DNA of 64,000 nucleotides from Bacteroidota bacterium (GTDB lineage: Bacteria > Bacteroidota > Bacteroidia > Flavobacteriales_D > Crocinitomicaceae), in assembly GCA_030148165.1 (NCBI GenBank), contig JASBTZ010000003.1, positions 434,001-498,000 on the forward strand, written 5' to 3'. The stretch's first letter is position 1. Each line of letters opens with the position of its first letter. The notes below the pieces were generated by a model. The model did no database searches, had not been told where the DNA came from, and worked only from the letters and a program-made list of their open reading frames with translations. The position numbers and the translations under genes are program-made. Shown piece by piece: positions 53,785 to 61,226 of the stretch.

Positions 53785-54279
53785 TTACAACTCATGCTCC
53801 GAATAATACCCGGTATCTTGCGCTGTATAAAGCTTCGTCAATAAGGTAATCTGACCGGTATGATAAGAAACATGCTCTATTACGTGAATCAAAGCCGACA
53901 ATCCTGAAACGTTAAAACCTTGAATGGTATAGGTATCATTGAGTTGCCTCTCTCCTATCGTAACAATCATTCCTTCCAAATCAAGTTTTAATTTGTTAAT
54001 TCTGGAATTCAACTCTGCAATTGAAGGATTGTCCTTTGGCGAAAATTCAAGTTCACGTTTACGATCAAATGGTTTATCACTTAACGAGCCAATCCATTGA
54101 AGCGCATTCCCTTCAATATGCAAAATAGAAGAACCAATTGATGTTATCTGATTGTTAGGCTGCTTCCAAAGATCATCCTCGCTTACCATATCCAGACACC
54201 TCCGAATCCGCTCGAAGGATTCGTCAAAAACCCGGGTTTTGAATTCCTCTCGCACTCCGTCAACCAATTGATTTTCCAT
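53785..54279 (-). CDS. DinB-family putative metal-dependent protein (DUF1572-like)
   Basis: 164 residues, four-helix DinB fold. The three metal-binding His positions are visible: [13 protein letters not shown], then [13 protein letters not shown] with two of the three. Members include bacillithiol- or mycothiol-dependent S-transferases and many of unknown role; no specific assignment is possible here. It is a single gene, divergent from tRNA-His. Confidence 0.83.
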   Translation of the reverse strand: MENQLVDGVREEFKTRVFDESFERIRRCLDMVSEDDLWKQPNNQITSIGSSILHIEGNALQWIGSLSDKPFDRKRELEFSPKDNPSIAELNSRINKLKLDLEGMIVTIGERQLNDTYTIQGFNVSGLSALIHVIEHVSYHTGQITLLTKLYTAQDTGYYSEHEL

Positions 54280-54327
54280 ATTACTTTTCTAAGTATAAGC
54301 AAGTTAAAAATTTCGCAATACTATTCC

Positions 54328-54354
54328 TTGTTTTTAATGAAATAGCTATATTTG
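54328..54354 (+). promoter_or_regulatory. Promoter TTG-N16-TATATTTG of tRNA-His
   Basis: TTG at 54328-54330 and TATATTTG at 54347-54354 (exact TAnnTTTG), spaced by 16 bases. The transcript would begin near 54360, about 23 bases before the mature tRNA. Confidence 0.65.
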
Positions 54355-54382
54355 CGGGCTGCTGGAACACTTCAGCAAAGAT

Positions 54383-54457
54383 GGTGGTTGTAGCTCAGCT
54401 GGTTAGAGCGCCGGATTGTGGTTCCGGAGGTCGCCGGTTCGAAACCGGTCTTCCACC
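54383..54457 (+). tRNA. tRNA-His (anticodon GTG)
   Basis: The cloverleaf can be drawn by hand: extra G at -1 facing C73 (hallmark of histidine tRNA), D arm GCTC/GAGC, anticodon stem CCGGA/TCCGG with loop TTGTGGT (anticodon GTG at 54418-54420), T arm GCCGG/CCGGT with TTCGAAA. CCA is not encoded, as is usual for Bacteroidota. In the acceptor stem, positions 5:68 and 6:67 are two adjacent U-U oppositions. Confidence 0.96.
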
Positions 54458-54461
54458 CAAG

Positions 54462-54487
54462 GCCTCGAGTGATCGAGGCTTTTTTTT
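54462..54487 (+). terminator. Rho-independent terminator directly after tRNA-His
   Basis: GCCTCGA (54462-54468), loop GTGA, TCGAGGC (54473-54479), then eight T (54480-54487). It ends ten bases before the prfC start codon. Confidence 0.9.
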
Positions 54488-54497
54488 AATACGTAGT

Positions 54498-56096
54498 TTG
54501 AGTAACGAAAAAGAAATAGCGAAAAGAAGAACGTTTGGGATCATTTCCCACCCGGATGCTGGTAAAACAACATTAACGGAAAAGCTATTGCTATTTGGTG
54601 GAGCGATTCAAACTGCAGGCGCCGTTAAGAATAACAAGATCAAGAAGTCCGCAACATCGGATTTCATGGATATTGAGAAGCAAAGAGGAATCTCAGTTGC
54701 TACATCGGTTATGGCATTCAATTACCGTGATAAACAGATCAATATTCTGGATACACCTGGTCACAAGGATTTCGCAGAGGATACGTTTAGAACATTGACA
54801 GCTGTGGATAGTGTTATACTGGTTGTAGACGTGGCTAACGGTGTCGAGGAACAAACTGAAAAACTCATGGAGGTTTGTCGCATGCGAAAAACTCCTGTTA
54901 TTATTTTCATTAACAAGCTTGACCGCGATGGGAAGGAATCATTCGACTTGCTGGATGAACTGGAAGAGAAACTACAAATTCATGTTAGACCCCTCACCTG
55001 GCCAATCGGAATGGGAGATCGATTTAAAGGAGTATACAATCTCTACAATAAGAGTTTAAATCTCTTTTCTCCCAACAAAACAGGCATTTCGGACGACATC
55101 CAGTCTTTTGATGATCTTGGAAGTGATCAGTTAGATGAATTAATTGGTGACGAGGCTGCCGCTGAATTGCGAGAAGAAGTCGAAATGATCGAGGGTGTCT
55201 ATGATCCATTTGATCAAGAGGAATATCTCTCGGGTGATGTGGCTCCAGTATTTTTTGGATCGGCAGTAAATAATTTTGGTGTACAGGAATTGCTGGATAT
55301 CTTTTGTGAGATATCACCTCAGCCAAAGGGAAGAGATACGGATAAAGGTCGAAAAGAACCAAGTGACAAGAAGTTTTCAGGTTTTGTGTTTAAAATTCAT
55401 GCTAATCTCGACCCAAAGCACCGCGATCGAATTGCATTCCTTCGAATTGTTTCCGGAAAGTTTGAGAGAAACACTTTTTACAACCATGTAAGACTGGAGA
55501 AAAGACTTAAGTTCCCAAATCCAACTTCCTTCATGGCTCAGGATAAAAGTGTTATTGATGAAGCCTTCCCCGGTGACGTGGTTGGATTATACGATTCAGG
55601 CAACTTCAAGATTGGTGACACATTAAATGAAGGGGACGACTTTACATTTAAAGGCATTCCAAGCTTCTCGCCGGAGATCTTTATGGAACTCGAAAACATG
55701 GATCCAATGAAATCCAAGCAATTGGATAAAGGAATTCATCAATTAATGGATGAAGGAGTTGCCCAGTTATTTATTCAGCAACCCGGATCCCGTAAGATTG
55801 TAGGAACCGTTGGACAGCTTCAGTTTGAAGTAATCAACTATCGTTTGGAACATGAATATGGAGCCAAGTGTCGATTTGTACCAAGAAACTTCTTCAAAGC
55901 CTGTTGGGTAACAACCGATAATGAGGAACAATTAAAATCATTCAAAACAGCTAAAGCAAATTACATCGCAACGGATAAGGACGATAACCTGGTCTTCCTC
56001 GCCGAAACACCTTTCCTATTACAAATGGCGGAACAGGATTATCCGGATCTTACTTTCCACAAAACATCTGAATTCAAATTAGAAACTGTTTCGTAG
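54498..56096 (+). CDS. prfC: Peptide chain release factor 3
   Basis: 532 residues from TTG at 54498 (leader [18 protein letters not shown]). The frame continues upstream through the tRNA to 54381, but that part is translated tRNA and not real protein. GTPase motifs: G1 [13 protein letters not shown]2 in [10 protein letters not shown]3 DTPGHKDF, G4 NKLD; then domains II and III of RF3, including [19 protein letters not shown] and [11 protein letters not shown]. It recycles RF1/RF2 from the ribosome after termination, in the cytoplasm. The length matches E. coli RF3 (529). The start follows a terminator by ten bases, so expression depends on read-through or a promoter inside the tRNA region. 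Confidence 0.94.
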   Translation: MSNEKEIAKRRTFGIISHPDAGKTTLTEKLLLFGGAIQTAGAVKNNKIKKSATSDFMDIEKQRGISVATSVMAFNYRDKQINILDTPGHKDFAEDTFRTLTAVDSVILVVDVANGVEEQTEKLMEVCRMRKTPVIIFINKLDRDGKESFDLLDELEEKLQIHVRPLTWPIGMGDRFKGVYNLYNKSLNLFSPNKTGISDDIQSFDDLGSDQLDELIGDEAAAELREEVEMIEGVYDPFDQEEYLSGDVAPVFFGSAVNNFGVQELLDIFCEISPQPKGRDTDKGRKEPSDKKFSGFVFKIHANLDPKHRDRIAFLRIVSGKFERNTFYNHVRLEKRLKFPNPTSFMAQDKSVIDEAFPGDVVGLYDSGNFKIGDTLNEGDDFTFKGIPSFSPEIFMELENMDPMKSKQLDKGIHQLMDEGVAQLFIQQPGSRKIVGTVGQLQFEVINYRLEHEYGAKCRFVPRNFFKACWVTTDNEEQLKSFKTAKANYIATDKDDNLVFLAETPFLLQMAEQDYPDLTFHKTSEFKLETVS

Positions 56097-56107
56097 ATGA
56101 TTGCTTC

Positions 56108-56132
56108 AAGTTTCCTATCTTGTAGGAAACTT
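56108..56132. other. Perfect 10-base inverted repeat between prfC and the lectin-like gene
   Basis: AAGTTTCCTA (56108-56117), loop TCTTG, TAGGAAACTT (56123-56132). There is no T-tract after it, so it is not a standard terminator. It lies eight bases before the next ATG at 56141 and could be an RNA hairpin or an operator. Confidence 0.6.
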
Positions 56133-56140
56133 CTACTATT

Positions 56141-56848
56141 ATGAAACACATTTATTTATTCTTTCTGGCAAGTCTCGGGTCATTCGCTGCCAATGCTCAG
56201 TGTCTTGACACCAACAATGTTTATTCATTCAATTATGCGGGTAGCAATTACGAGTTGGTAAGAGAAAACAAAACCTGGGTGGAAGCTGCGGCTTGCGCAG
56301 TTCAACGTGGAGGGTATCTCGCAGAGATAAACGACGCTGCCGAACAAGGAGTTGTGTACAACGAAATCATGATGAACGGTGGAATAACTGCTTCAAATAC
56401 GGTAGCGCCAGATGGAGGAAATGCATCCTACGTTTGGATTGGAGGAACGGATCGCGGTGCGGAAGGTGTATGGCTGTGGGACGGGAATAATGACGGTATA
56501 GGACCTCAATTCTGGCAAGGTACGACATCTGGAAATCCCGTTGGCGGCTTATATAATAATTGGGGAAATGAACCAGATGACTGGAACGGTCAGGATGGTT
56601 TAGGATTGGCTATAACGGATTGGCCTTTAGGTGTGTCCGGTCAGTGGAATGATGTTGATGACGCTAACACGCTATACTACTTGATTGAGATTCCAGACGT
56701 GACTGGCAACATCGAACTCGAACCTAAGCAACGAAATTTAGTGCAAGTTCTGAATATTATGGGACAACCTACAGAACCTATGACCAATACGGTGTTGATT
56801 TATGTTTATGATGACGGAAGCAAGGAGCGTGTTTTTTCCTTTGAATAA
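56141..56848 (+). CDS. Secreted C-type lectin-like protein
   Basis: 235 residues with a signal peptide (MKHIYLFFLASLGSFAANAQ). The C-type lectin fold covers about 28-188: start YNYAG-type strand NYAGSNYELV, helix WVEAAACAVQRGGYLAEI, WIGGTDRGAEGVWLW, NWGNEPDDWNGQDGLG (EPD motif, calcium/sugar loop) and QWNDVDDANTLYYLIEI (WND motif). Cys pairing is reduced compared with animal lectins, as in bacterial members. A 40-residue C-terminal tail (LVQVLNIMGQPTEP, then LIYVYDDGSKERVFS) resembles a short tail found on many secreted Flavobacteriales proteins and may be a T9SS-related signal. The likely role is carbohydrate or protein binding outside the cell. Confidence 0.85.
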   Translation: MKHIYLFFLASLGSFAANAQCLDTNNVYSFNYAGSNYELVRENKTWVEAAACAVQRGGYLAEINDAAEQGVVYNEIMMNGGITASNTVAPDGGNASYVWIGGTDRGAEGVWLWDGNNDGIGPQFWQGTTSGNPVGGLYNNWGNEPDDWNGQDGLGLAITDWPLGVSGQWNDVDDANTLYYLIEIPDVTGNIELEPKQRNLVQVLNIMGQPTEPMTNTVLIYVYDDGSKERVFSFE

Positions 56849-56851
56849 ACG

Positions 56852-57571
56852 CTAGTCGATCAATACGACTTCTACCCTTCTGTTTTTAGCCTCATTTTCA
56901 GGATTGATTTCCGGATATCGTGGTTCGGTGTTGGAATGACCAAAGCATATAATCGTCTTTGGATCAATTCCTGATTCTATAAGCTTCCTTTCAACTGTTT
57001 TTGCTCGTTCCAGTGAAAGCTGATAGTTTCCATTGCAGCATACATGACCATGAACTTCGATCCGGCTGTATGATCCTGATTTCACCATTTCAATCAACTG
57101 TCGTAATTCAGGATAAGATTTCTCTAAAATAATTGCTTCTCTGTTCTCAAATTCAATACCAAGAACCAGCGTATCCAGCGAATTGCTCTTAATTATCAAG
57201 ACACGTCGATTTTGTTCATCCGAACCGAATTTTGTTGTCTCGCCAATCACTTTGGTTTCGACCATGGAATCAGGTAGCGAGATCATTCGTTTAACACTTA
57301 ATATGCGTTTCATGGCGAGTTGCTCATTATAACTCTCCGCTCCACTGGTATCGGTATATCCTTCAATAACAACTTTGGATTTATCCGGGATTCCTTCCAG
57401 AGATTGAAGATTCGTTCTGATTAGCCTATAAGAGTCGTGTTCAAATAAAACAGCAATAGAATCGGAACTTTGTGCTTTAAGAACGAGCGCGATCAGCATG
57501 AATAACATACTCAAGAGAACTTTCAGCTTCCCCAATATTTTATCCGAACAAATAAATCTGAAATCAATCAT
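56852..57571 (-). CDS. Small envelope protein with two OmpA-like domains in tandem
   Basis: 239 residues. A signal peptide or membrane segment at about 15-34 (LKVLLSMLFMLIALVLKAQ); a downstream Met22 is an alternative start that would remove the overlap with the upstream gene. First OmpA-like domain about 38-128: VIEGYTDTSGAESYN, and DEQNRRVLII. Second about 132-239: VHGHVCCNGNYQLS, LERAKTVERKLIESG, and EAKNRRVEVVLI. In the second, TD is replaced by VC, so peptidoglycan binding may be altered. It is the last gene of the porX operon; the start overlaps the previous stop by eight bases. Confidence 0.82.
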   Translation of the reverse strand: MIDFRFICSDKILGKLKVLLSMLFMLIALVLKAQSSDSIAVLFEHDSYRLIRTNLQSLEGIPDKSKVVIEGYTDTSGAESYNEQLAMKRILSVKRMISLPDSMVETKVIGETTKFGSDEQNRRVLIIKSNSLDTLVLGIEFENREAIILEKSYPELRQLIEMVKSGSYSRIEVHGHVCCNGNYQLSLERAKTVERKLIESGIDPKTIICFGHSNTEPRYPEINPENEAKNRRVEVVLID

Positions 57572-58004
57572 TTAAATCCAGCTCTTCAATTGGAACTAAT
57601 TCACCTTCATTGAAACCGCCAAAATAATGCTCAAGACCATTCGTTAACATGAGAAACCTGGCTCCCAGGATCTTTTGGTATTGTCCAATTTGAAACAAGG
57701 TTTCACTGCTAATTGTAACTTCTGGCGCCTTACATTCTACTAAAAGCTGGGGATTACCTGCCTCATCAAAACTTAGTATATCAGCCCGTTTCTCTCTACC
57801 ATTATACGTAAGAGAATATTCAGCAACCATTCTCCCGAAGGGAATCCCTTTTTCAATATTCAGAAAATGTATGACGTGCTGTCTTACCCATTCTTCCGGT
57901 GTCAATACCAATTTCTTCTTGCGCAGCTCACACCACACAAAAACGGTTTCATCTTTTTTAGTAAGCTTCAGTGGAGCTTTGGGAAGATTTAAAGGAGTGA
58001 TCAT
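57564..58004 (-). CDS. Stand-alone HSDR_N-type PD-(D/E)XK nuclease-like protein
   Basis: 146 residues, matching the N-terminal domain of type I restriction subunit R (HSDR_N_2). The nuclease core is readable: EYSLTYNGREKRADILSF (Asp75), LLVECKAP (Glu90, Lys92), and QIGQYQ (Gln106) as the extra motif. So the D-x14-ExK site looks intact. No HsdS, HsdM or helicase part is nearby; the family is a common single-domain protein in Bacteroidota with no known role. The gene stop is directly followed by the OmpA start overlap, and it begins at the base after the alanine dehydrogenase stop, all in the porX operon. Confidence 0.83.
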   Translation of the reverse strand: MITPLNLPKAPLKLTKKDETVFVWCELRKKKLVLTPEEWVRQHVIHFLNIEKGIPFGRMVAEYSLTYNGREKRADILSFDEAGNPQLLVECKAPEVTISSETLFQIGQYQKILGARFLMLTNGLEHYFGGFNEGELVPIEELDLND

Positions 58005-59228
58005 CTACTTCATTCCCATTAGAAGAAGTTCGATGTCTTTATATTTCAGATCAAAGACTTTCCCTAGAACTTCGCTCGTTAGATAGCCCTTATAAATGTA
58101 TACACCACTCCGGAATCCGTAATCCCTCGTAATGAGCTCTTTTGCGCCTCCTTTATTACCCATATCTAAAAGTATCGGTGAAAAAATATTGGATAAGGCA
58201 AATGAAGCTGTCCTCGAGACTCTGGAAGGAATATTTGGGACACAGTAATGAATGATTCCGTGTTTCTCAAACGTCGGCTTATCGTGTGATGTAACTTCTG
58301 AAGTTTCGAAACATCCTCCCTGGTCGATACTCACATCAACAATAACAGATCCAGGCTTCATTCCCTGAACCATTTCCTCTGTCACAACGCATGGTGTTCT
58401 TCCTAGGGGTGCTCGCAACGCACCTATTACCACATCAGCACGCATAAGCGCCTTTGCCAATACTTTAGGTTGAATAACGCTAGTGTATACGCGAGAACCT
58501 GTATCGTTCTGTAATCTCCTCAATCGCGCTAAGGAATTGTCAAAAACTTTAACGGAAGCTCCCAATCCAAGCGCTCCCCGTGTCGCATATTCGCCTACTG
58601 TACCGGCGCCAATTACGACCACTTCTGTCGGCTGTACACCTGCAACGCCACCAAGCATCATCCCCTTTCCTTCCTTGAAAGATGAGAGGAGCTCTCCCGC
58701 AACAAGAATAGATGTCGTACCAGCGATTTCACCCAACGTTCTCACTACCGGGAACAATCCGGAATCATCGCGAATATAATCCCAGGCGATTGCCGTTACC
58801 TTCTTCTCCATTAATTGCTGAAGGATCTCCTTAGGTTGTATCGACAATTGGAGAGCTGAAATAAGTGTTTGATTACCTGTCATCAACTCAACCTCTTCTT
58901 TCGATGGTGGTGCTACCTTAAAAATGATGTCACAGGAAAAAATTTCTTTTCTGTCTGAACAAATTTCCGCTCCGGCTTCACTGTAATCGTTATCGGTGAA
59001 ATTTGCTCCTTCTCCACTATTTGATTCTACTTTGACCCGATGTCCGTGAGCAACCAAAAGAGAGACGGTTTCGGGAACCAGTGCCACACGGCGTTCCTGA
59101 AATGAAGTTTCTTTAGGAATTCCTATAAAAAGATTCCCTTTTTTCTTAGCCACTTCAAGCATCTCCTCTTTTGGAAGAAGACTACCCTCTTGCATCAGAT
59201 GTTTCAGAATTTCTGGATCAGTTATCAT
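58005..59228 (-). CDS. ald: Alanine dehydrogenase-family protein
   Basis: 407 residues. N-terminal domain GIPKETSFQERRVALVPETV; NAD-binding VVVIGAGTVGEYATRGAL; IDQGGCFETSEVTSHDKPTF with the catalytic Asp; VPNIPS region. The usual reaction is reversible oxidative deamination of L-alanine to pyruvate. Two points are unusual. The N-terminus is about 30 residues longer than in classic enzymes (MITDPEILKHLMQEG). The catalytic His of the L-H-L-A motif is replaced by Gln127 (ALQLSIQP), while Lys104 (FKVAPPSKEE) remains. So the substrate or activity may differ from true alanine dehydrogenase. It overlaps tsaE by four bases. Confidence 0.85.
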   Translation of the reverse strand: MITDPEILKHLMQEGSLLPKEEMLEVAKKKGNLFIGIPKETSFQERRVALVPETVSLLVAHGHRVKVESNSGEGANFTDNDYSEAGAEICSDRKEIFSCDIIFKVAPPSKEEVELMTGNQTLISALQLSIQPKEILQQLMEKKVTAIAWDYIRDDSGLFPVVRTLGEIAGTTSILVAGELLSSFKEGKGMMLGGVAGVQPTEVVVIGAGTVGEYATRGALGLGASVKVFDNSLARLRRLQNDTGSRVYTSVIQPKVLAKALMRADVVIGALRAPLGRTPCVVTEEMVQGMKPGSVIVDVSIDQGGCFETSEVTSHDKPTFEKHGIIHYCVPNIPSRVSRTASFALSNIFSPILLDMGNKGGAKELITRDYGFRSGVYIYKGYLTSEVLGKVFDLKYKDIELLLMGMK

Positions 59229-59641
59229 AGATCAATGGTTATAGTTCGGCTATCGTCATCGTTTTTACGAATATACGACCAAATTGCCTCATCCGGAAGC
59301 AGATCACTTATTTTTTCAGGCCACTCAATGAAGCAAATGCTATCTCCATAAATCATTTCTTCAATGCCTATATCAAAAGCCTCTTGCTCATCCTTTAAGC
59401 GATATAAATCAAAGTGATAAATTGAACCGTAAATCGGGCTCTCATAGGTATTAACGAGTGAATACGTAGGAGATCCTTCTGCATGTTCGACACCGAGTTG
59501 TTTAAGAAGGCTTAAAATGAACGTGGTCTTTCCTGCACCCATTTCAGCTTTGAAAGGAAATATTTTGTGATCACCAATGATTTGGAGAAACTCTGAAGCA
59601 GCCCTTGTCAAATCGTTTAGATCAGCAATCCTTATCTCCAT
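59225..59641 (-). CDS. tsaE: tRNA threonylcarbamoyladenosine biosynthesis ATPase TsaE
   Basis: 138 residues. Walker A EMGAGKTTFILSLL (from residue 33; Lys38), the conserved SPTYSLVNTYE, HFDLYRL, and IEWPEKI with the Walker B-like acid. With TsaB and TsaD it supports t6A37 formation in tRNAs. MtaB, which modifies t6A further, is also in the window, at a distance. It shares one base with porX upstream and four with ald downstream. Confidence 0.93.
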   Translation of the reverse strand: MEIRIADLNDLTRAASEFLQIIGDHKIFPFKAEMGAGKTTFILSLLKQLGVEHAEGSPTYSLVNTYESPIYGSIYHFDLYRLKDEQEAFDIGIEEMIYGDSICFIEWPEKISDLLPDEAIWSYIRKNDDDSRTITIDL

Positions 59642-61185
59642 TATTTTGGGTCTAATTCAATATACGGGATCAAAAGCTCTTCCATCGAAATCCCTCCATG
59701 CTGAAAGGTATCATTGTAATACTTGACGTAATAATTGTAGTTGTTCGGGTAAACAAAATAGTCGTTGTTCCTTGTAAACACGAATTGGGAGCTCAATCCT
59801 GATTTGGGTAAAAAAGCATCCTCGGGATTATCGATTTTAAAAACCTCTTTGTCGTTATAGGACAAGTTTCGGCCAACCTTATATCGTAGATTCGTGTTGG
59901 TACTGCGTTCACCTACTATCTTAACCGGATTACCCACGCGGACAGTTCCATGATCAGTAGTGACAATCAATTTACGGCCGGACTCTGCACACTTCTTAAT
60001 GATCTCGTGCAGAGGAGAATGTTCGAACCATGACATGGTTAATGAGCGATAAGCGGACTCGTTCTCGGCTAACTCCCTGATTACTTCCATTTCAGTTCGG
60101 GCATGAGAAAGCATATCGACAAAATTATAGACGATAACATTGAGTTTGTTCGACAACAACTGATTAAAATTATCAACCAGTTTTCTGCCTTTGTCCAGGT
60201 TGGTAATCTTATGGTAGGACCATTTAATATCCCTACCTAATCGCTTTAATTGTTCAGCGAATAGTTCTTTTTCGAAGTTGTTTTTTCCTCCTTCATCTTC
60301 CTCACCAAGCCAATACTTCGGATATTTCTTTGCAATTTCAGAAGGCATTAATCCCGCAAAAAAGGCATTTCGTGCATACTGTGTTGCTGTAGGAAGAATA
60401 GAGAAAATAATCTCCTCATTTTTGATGTTGTAATGTTTTACAAAGGTCTCACTCAACATCTTCCATTGATCGTATCTCAAATTATCGATAACCACCACGA
60501 ATGGATCCGTGCTATCCAAAAGTGGGTTAATTCGATCTTTAAATAAAGTATGGATCATCTGAGGTCCTTCTGTAACCCCATTCAGCCATTCCAGATAATT
60601 ATCTTCAAAGTACTTACAGAACTGGACATTTCCTTCTTTTCTCTGCATGTTTAGCACTTCACGCATCCCAGAGTCATCTATCTTATCCAGCTCAAGATCC
60701 CAATAGACAAGTTTCTCATATACATCCATCCACTCATCCAGGTCCAGATTGGAGTTCAATTGCATCCCCAACTCTCTGAATTCCTGCTGATAACTCGAAT
60801 TTGTTTTATCAGAAACTAATTTACTCTTATCGAGATTCTTTTTGATTGAAAGCAAAATCTGATTTGGGTTCACAGGTTTGATAAGGTAATCAGCAATATT
60901 GCTTCCTATCGCTTCTTCCATGATGTGTTCCTCCTCACTCTTGGTGATCATGACAACCGGAACATAAGGTTTTTCTTTCTTGATTCTGGATAAAGCTTCT
61001 AAGCCGGTTATACCGGGCATGTTTTCATCTAAAAATATGATATCAAAATCTTCATTTTGATTCTCCTCGACCGCTGAGGTGCCATTATTTACGGAAACAA
61101 CTTCGTACCCTTTGGATTCAAGAAATAATATATGTGGTTTTAAGAGATCAATTTCATCATCTGCCCAAAGGATTTTTACCTGCAT
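59641..61185 (-). CDS. porX: PorX: response regulator with PglZ/alkaline-phosphatase-like output domain
   Basis: 514 residues. REC domain 1-120: acidic pair Asp9/Asp10, phospho-acceptor Asp53 (IIFLDENMPGITG), Thr81 and Lys103 (LIKPVNP). A helical linker about 125-225, then the PglZ domain about 225-514: VVIDNLRYDQ (Asp234), LPTATQYARNAFFAG with the catalytic Thr region, NFVDMLSHAR and VTTDHGTVRVG with metal-binding His/Asp. PorX controls the T9SS together with the PorY histidine kinase and, in other species, the extracytoplasmic sigma factor SigP. It heads an operon with tsaE, ald, the HSDR_N gene and a tandem OmpA gene, and it is divergent from the HD-domain gene (41 bases between starts). 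Confidence 0.95.
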   Translation of the reverse strand: MQVKILWADDEIDLLKPHILFLESKGYEVVSVNNGTSAVEENQNEDFDIIFLDENMPGITGLEALSRIKKEKPYVPVVMITKSEEEHIMEEAIGSNIADYLIKPVNPNQILLSIKKNLDKSKLVSDKTNSSYQQEFRELGMQLNSNLDLDEWMDVYEKLVYWDLELDKIDDSGMREVLNMQRKEGNVQFCKYFEDNYLEWLNGVTEGPQMIHTLFKDRINPLLDSTDPFVVVIDNLRYDQWKMLSETFVKHYNIKNEEIIFSILPTATQYARNAFFAGLMPSEIAKKYPKYWLGEEDEGGKNNFEKELFAEQLKRLGRDIKWSYHKITNLDKGRKLVDNFNQLLSNKLNVIVYNFVDMLSHARTEMEVIRELAENESAYRSLTMSWFEHSPLHEIIKKCAESGRKLIVTTDHGTVRVGNPVKIVGERSTNTNLRYKVGRNLSYNDKEVFKIDNPEDAFLPKSGLSSQFVFTRNNDYFVYPNNYNYYVKYYNDTFQHGGISMEELLIPYIELDPK

Positions 61186-61200
61186 GTGCCTTATATTTTA

Positions 61201-61208
61201 TAGATTTG
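61201..61208 (+). promoter_or_regulatory. Putative -7 box (TAGATTTG) of the HD-domain gene
   Basis: TAGATTTG fits TAnnTTTG in the 41-base gap between porX and the HD gene, 19 bases before the ATG at 61227. No -33 TTG at the expected spot. Confidence 0.45.
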
Positions 61209-61226
61209 ACTTCGCGAAATAAAAGT

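Noticed and set aside
54381-54497. An in-frame N-terminal extension of prfC reading [19 protein letters not shown]
   Set aside because: It is the translation of the tRNA-His gene and its terminator, a well-known false protein; the real start is TTG at 54498.
57564-58004. A type I restriction-modification locus
   Set aside because: Only the N-terminal nuclease-like domain is present, with no helicase, methylase or specificity gene in the window.
61134-61226. Longer version of the HD-domain protein starting at 61134
   Set aside because: The extension is antisense to the porX N-terminus and not protein-like; the ATG at 61227 starts the conserved sequence.
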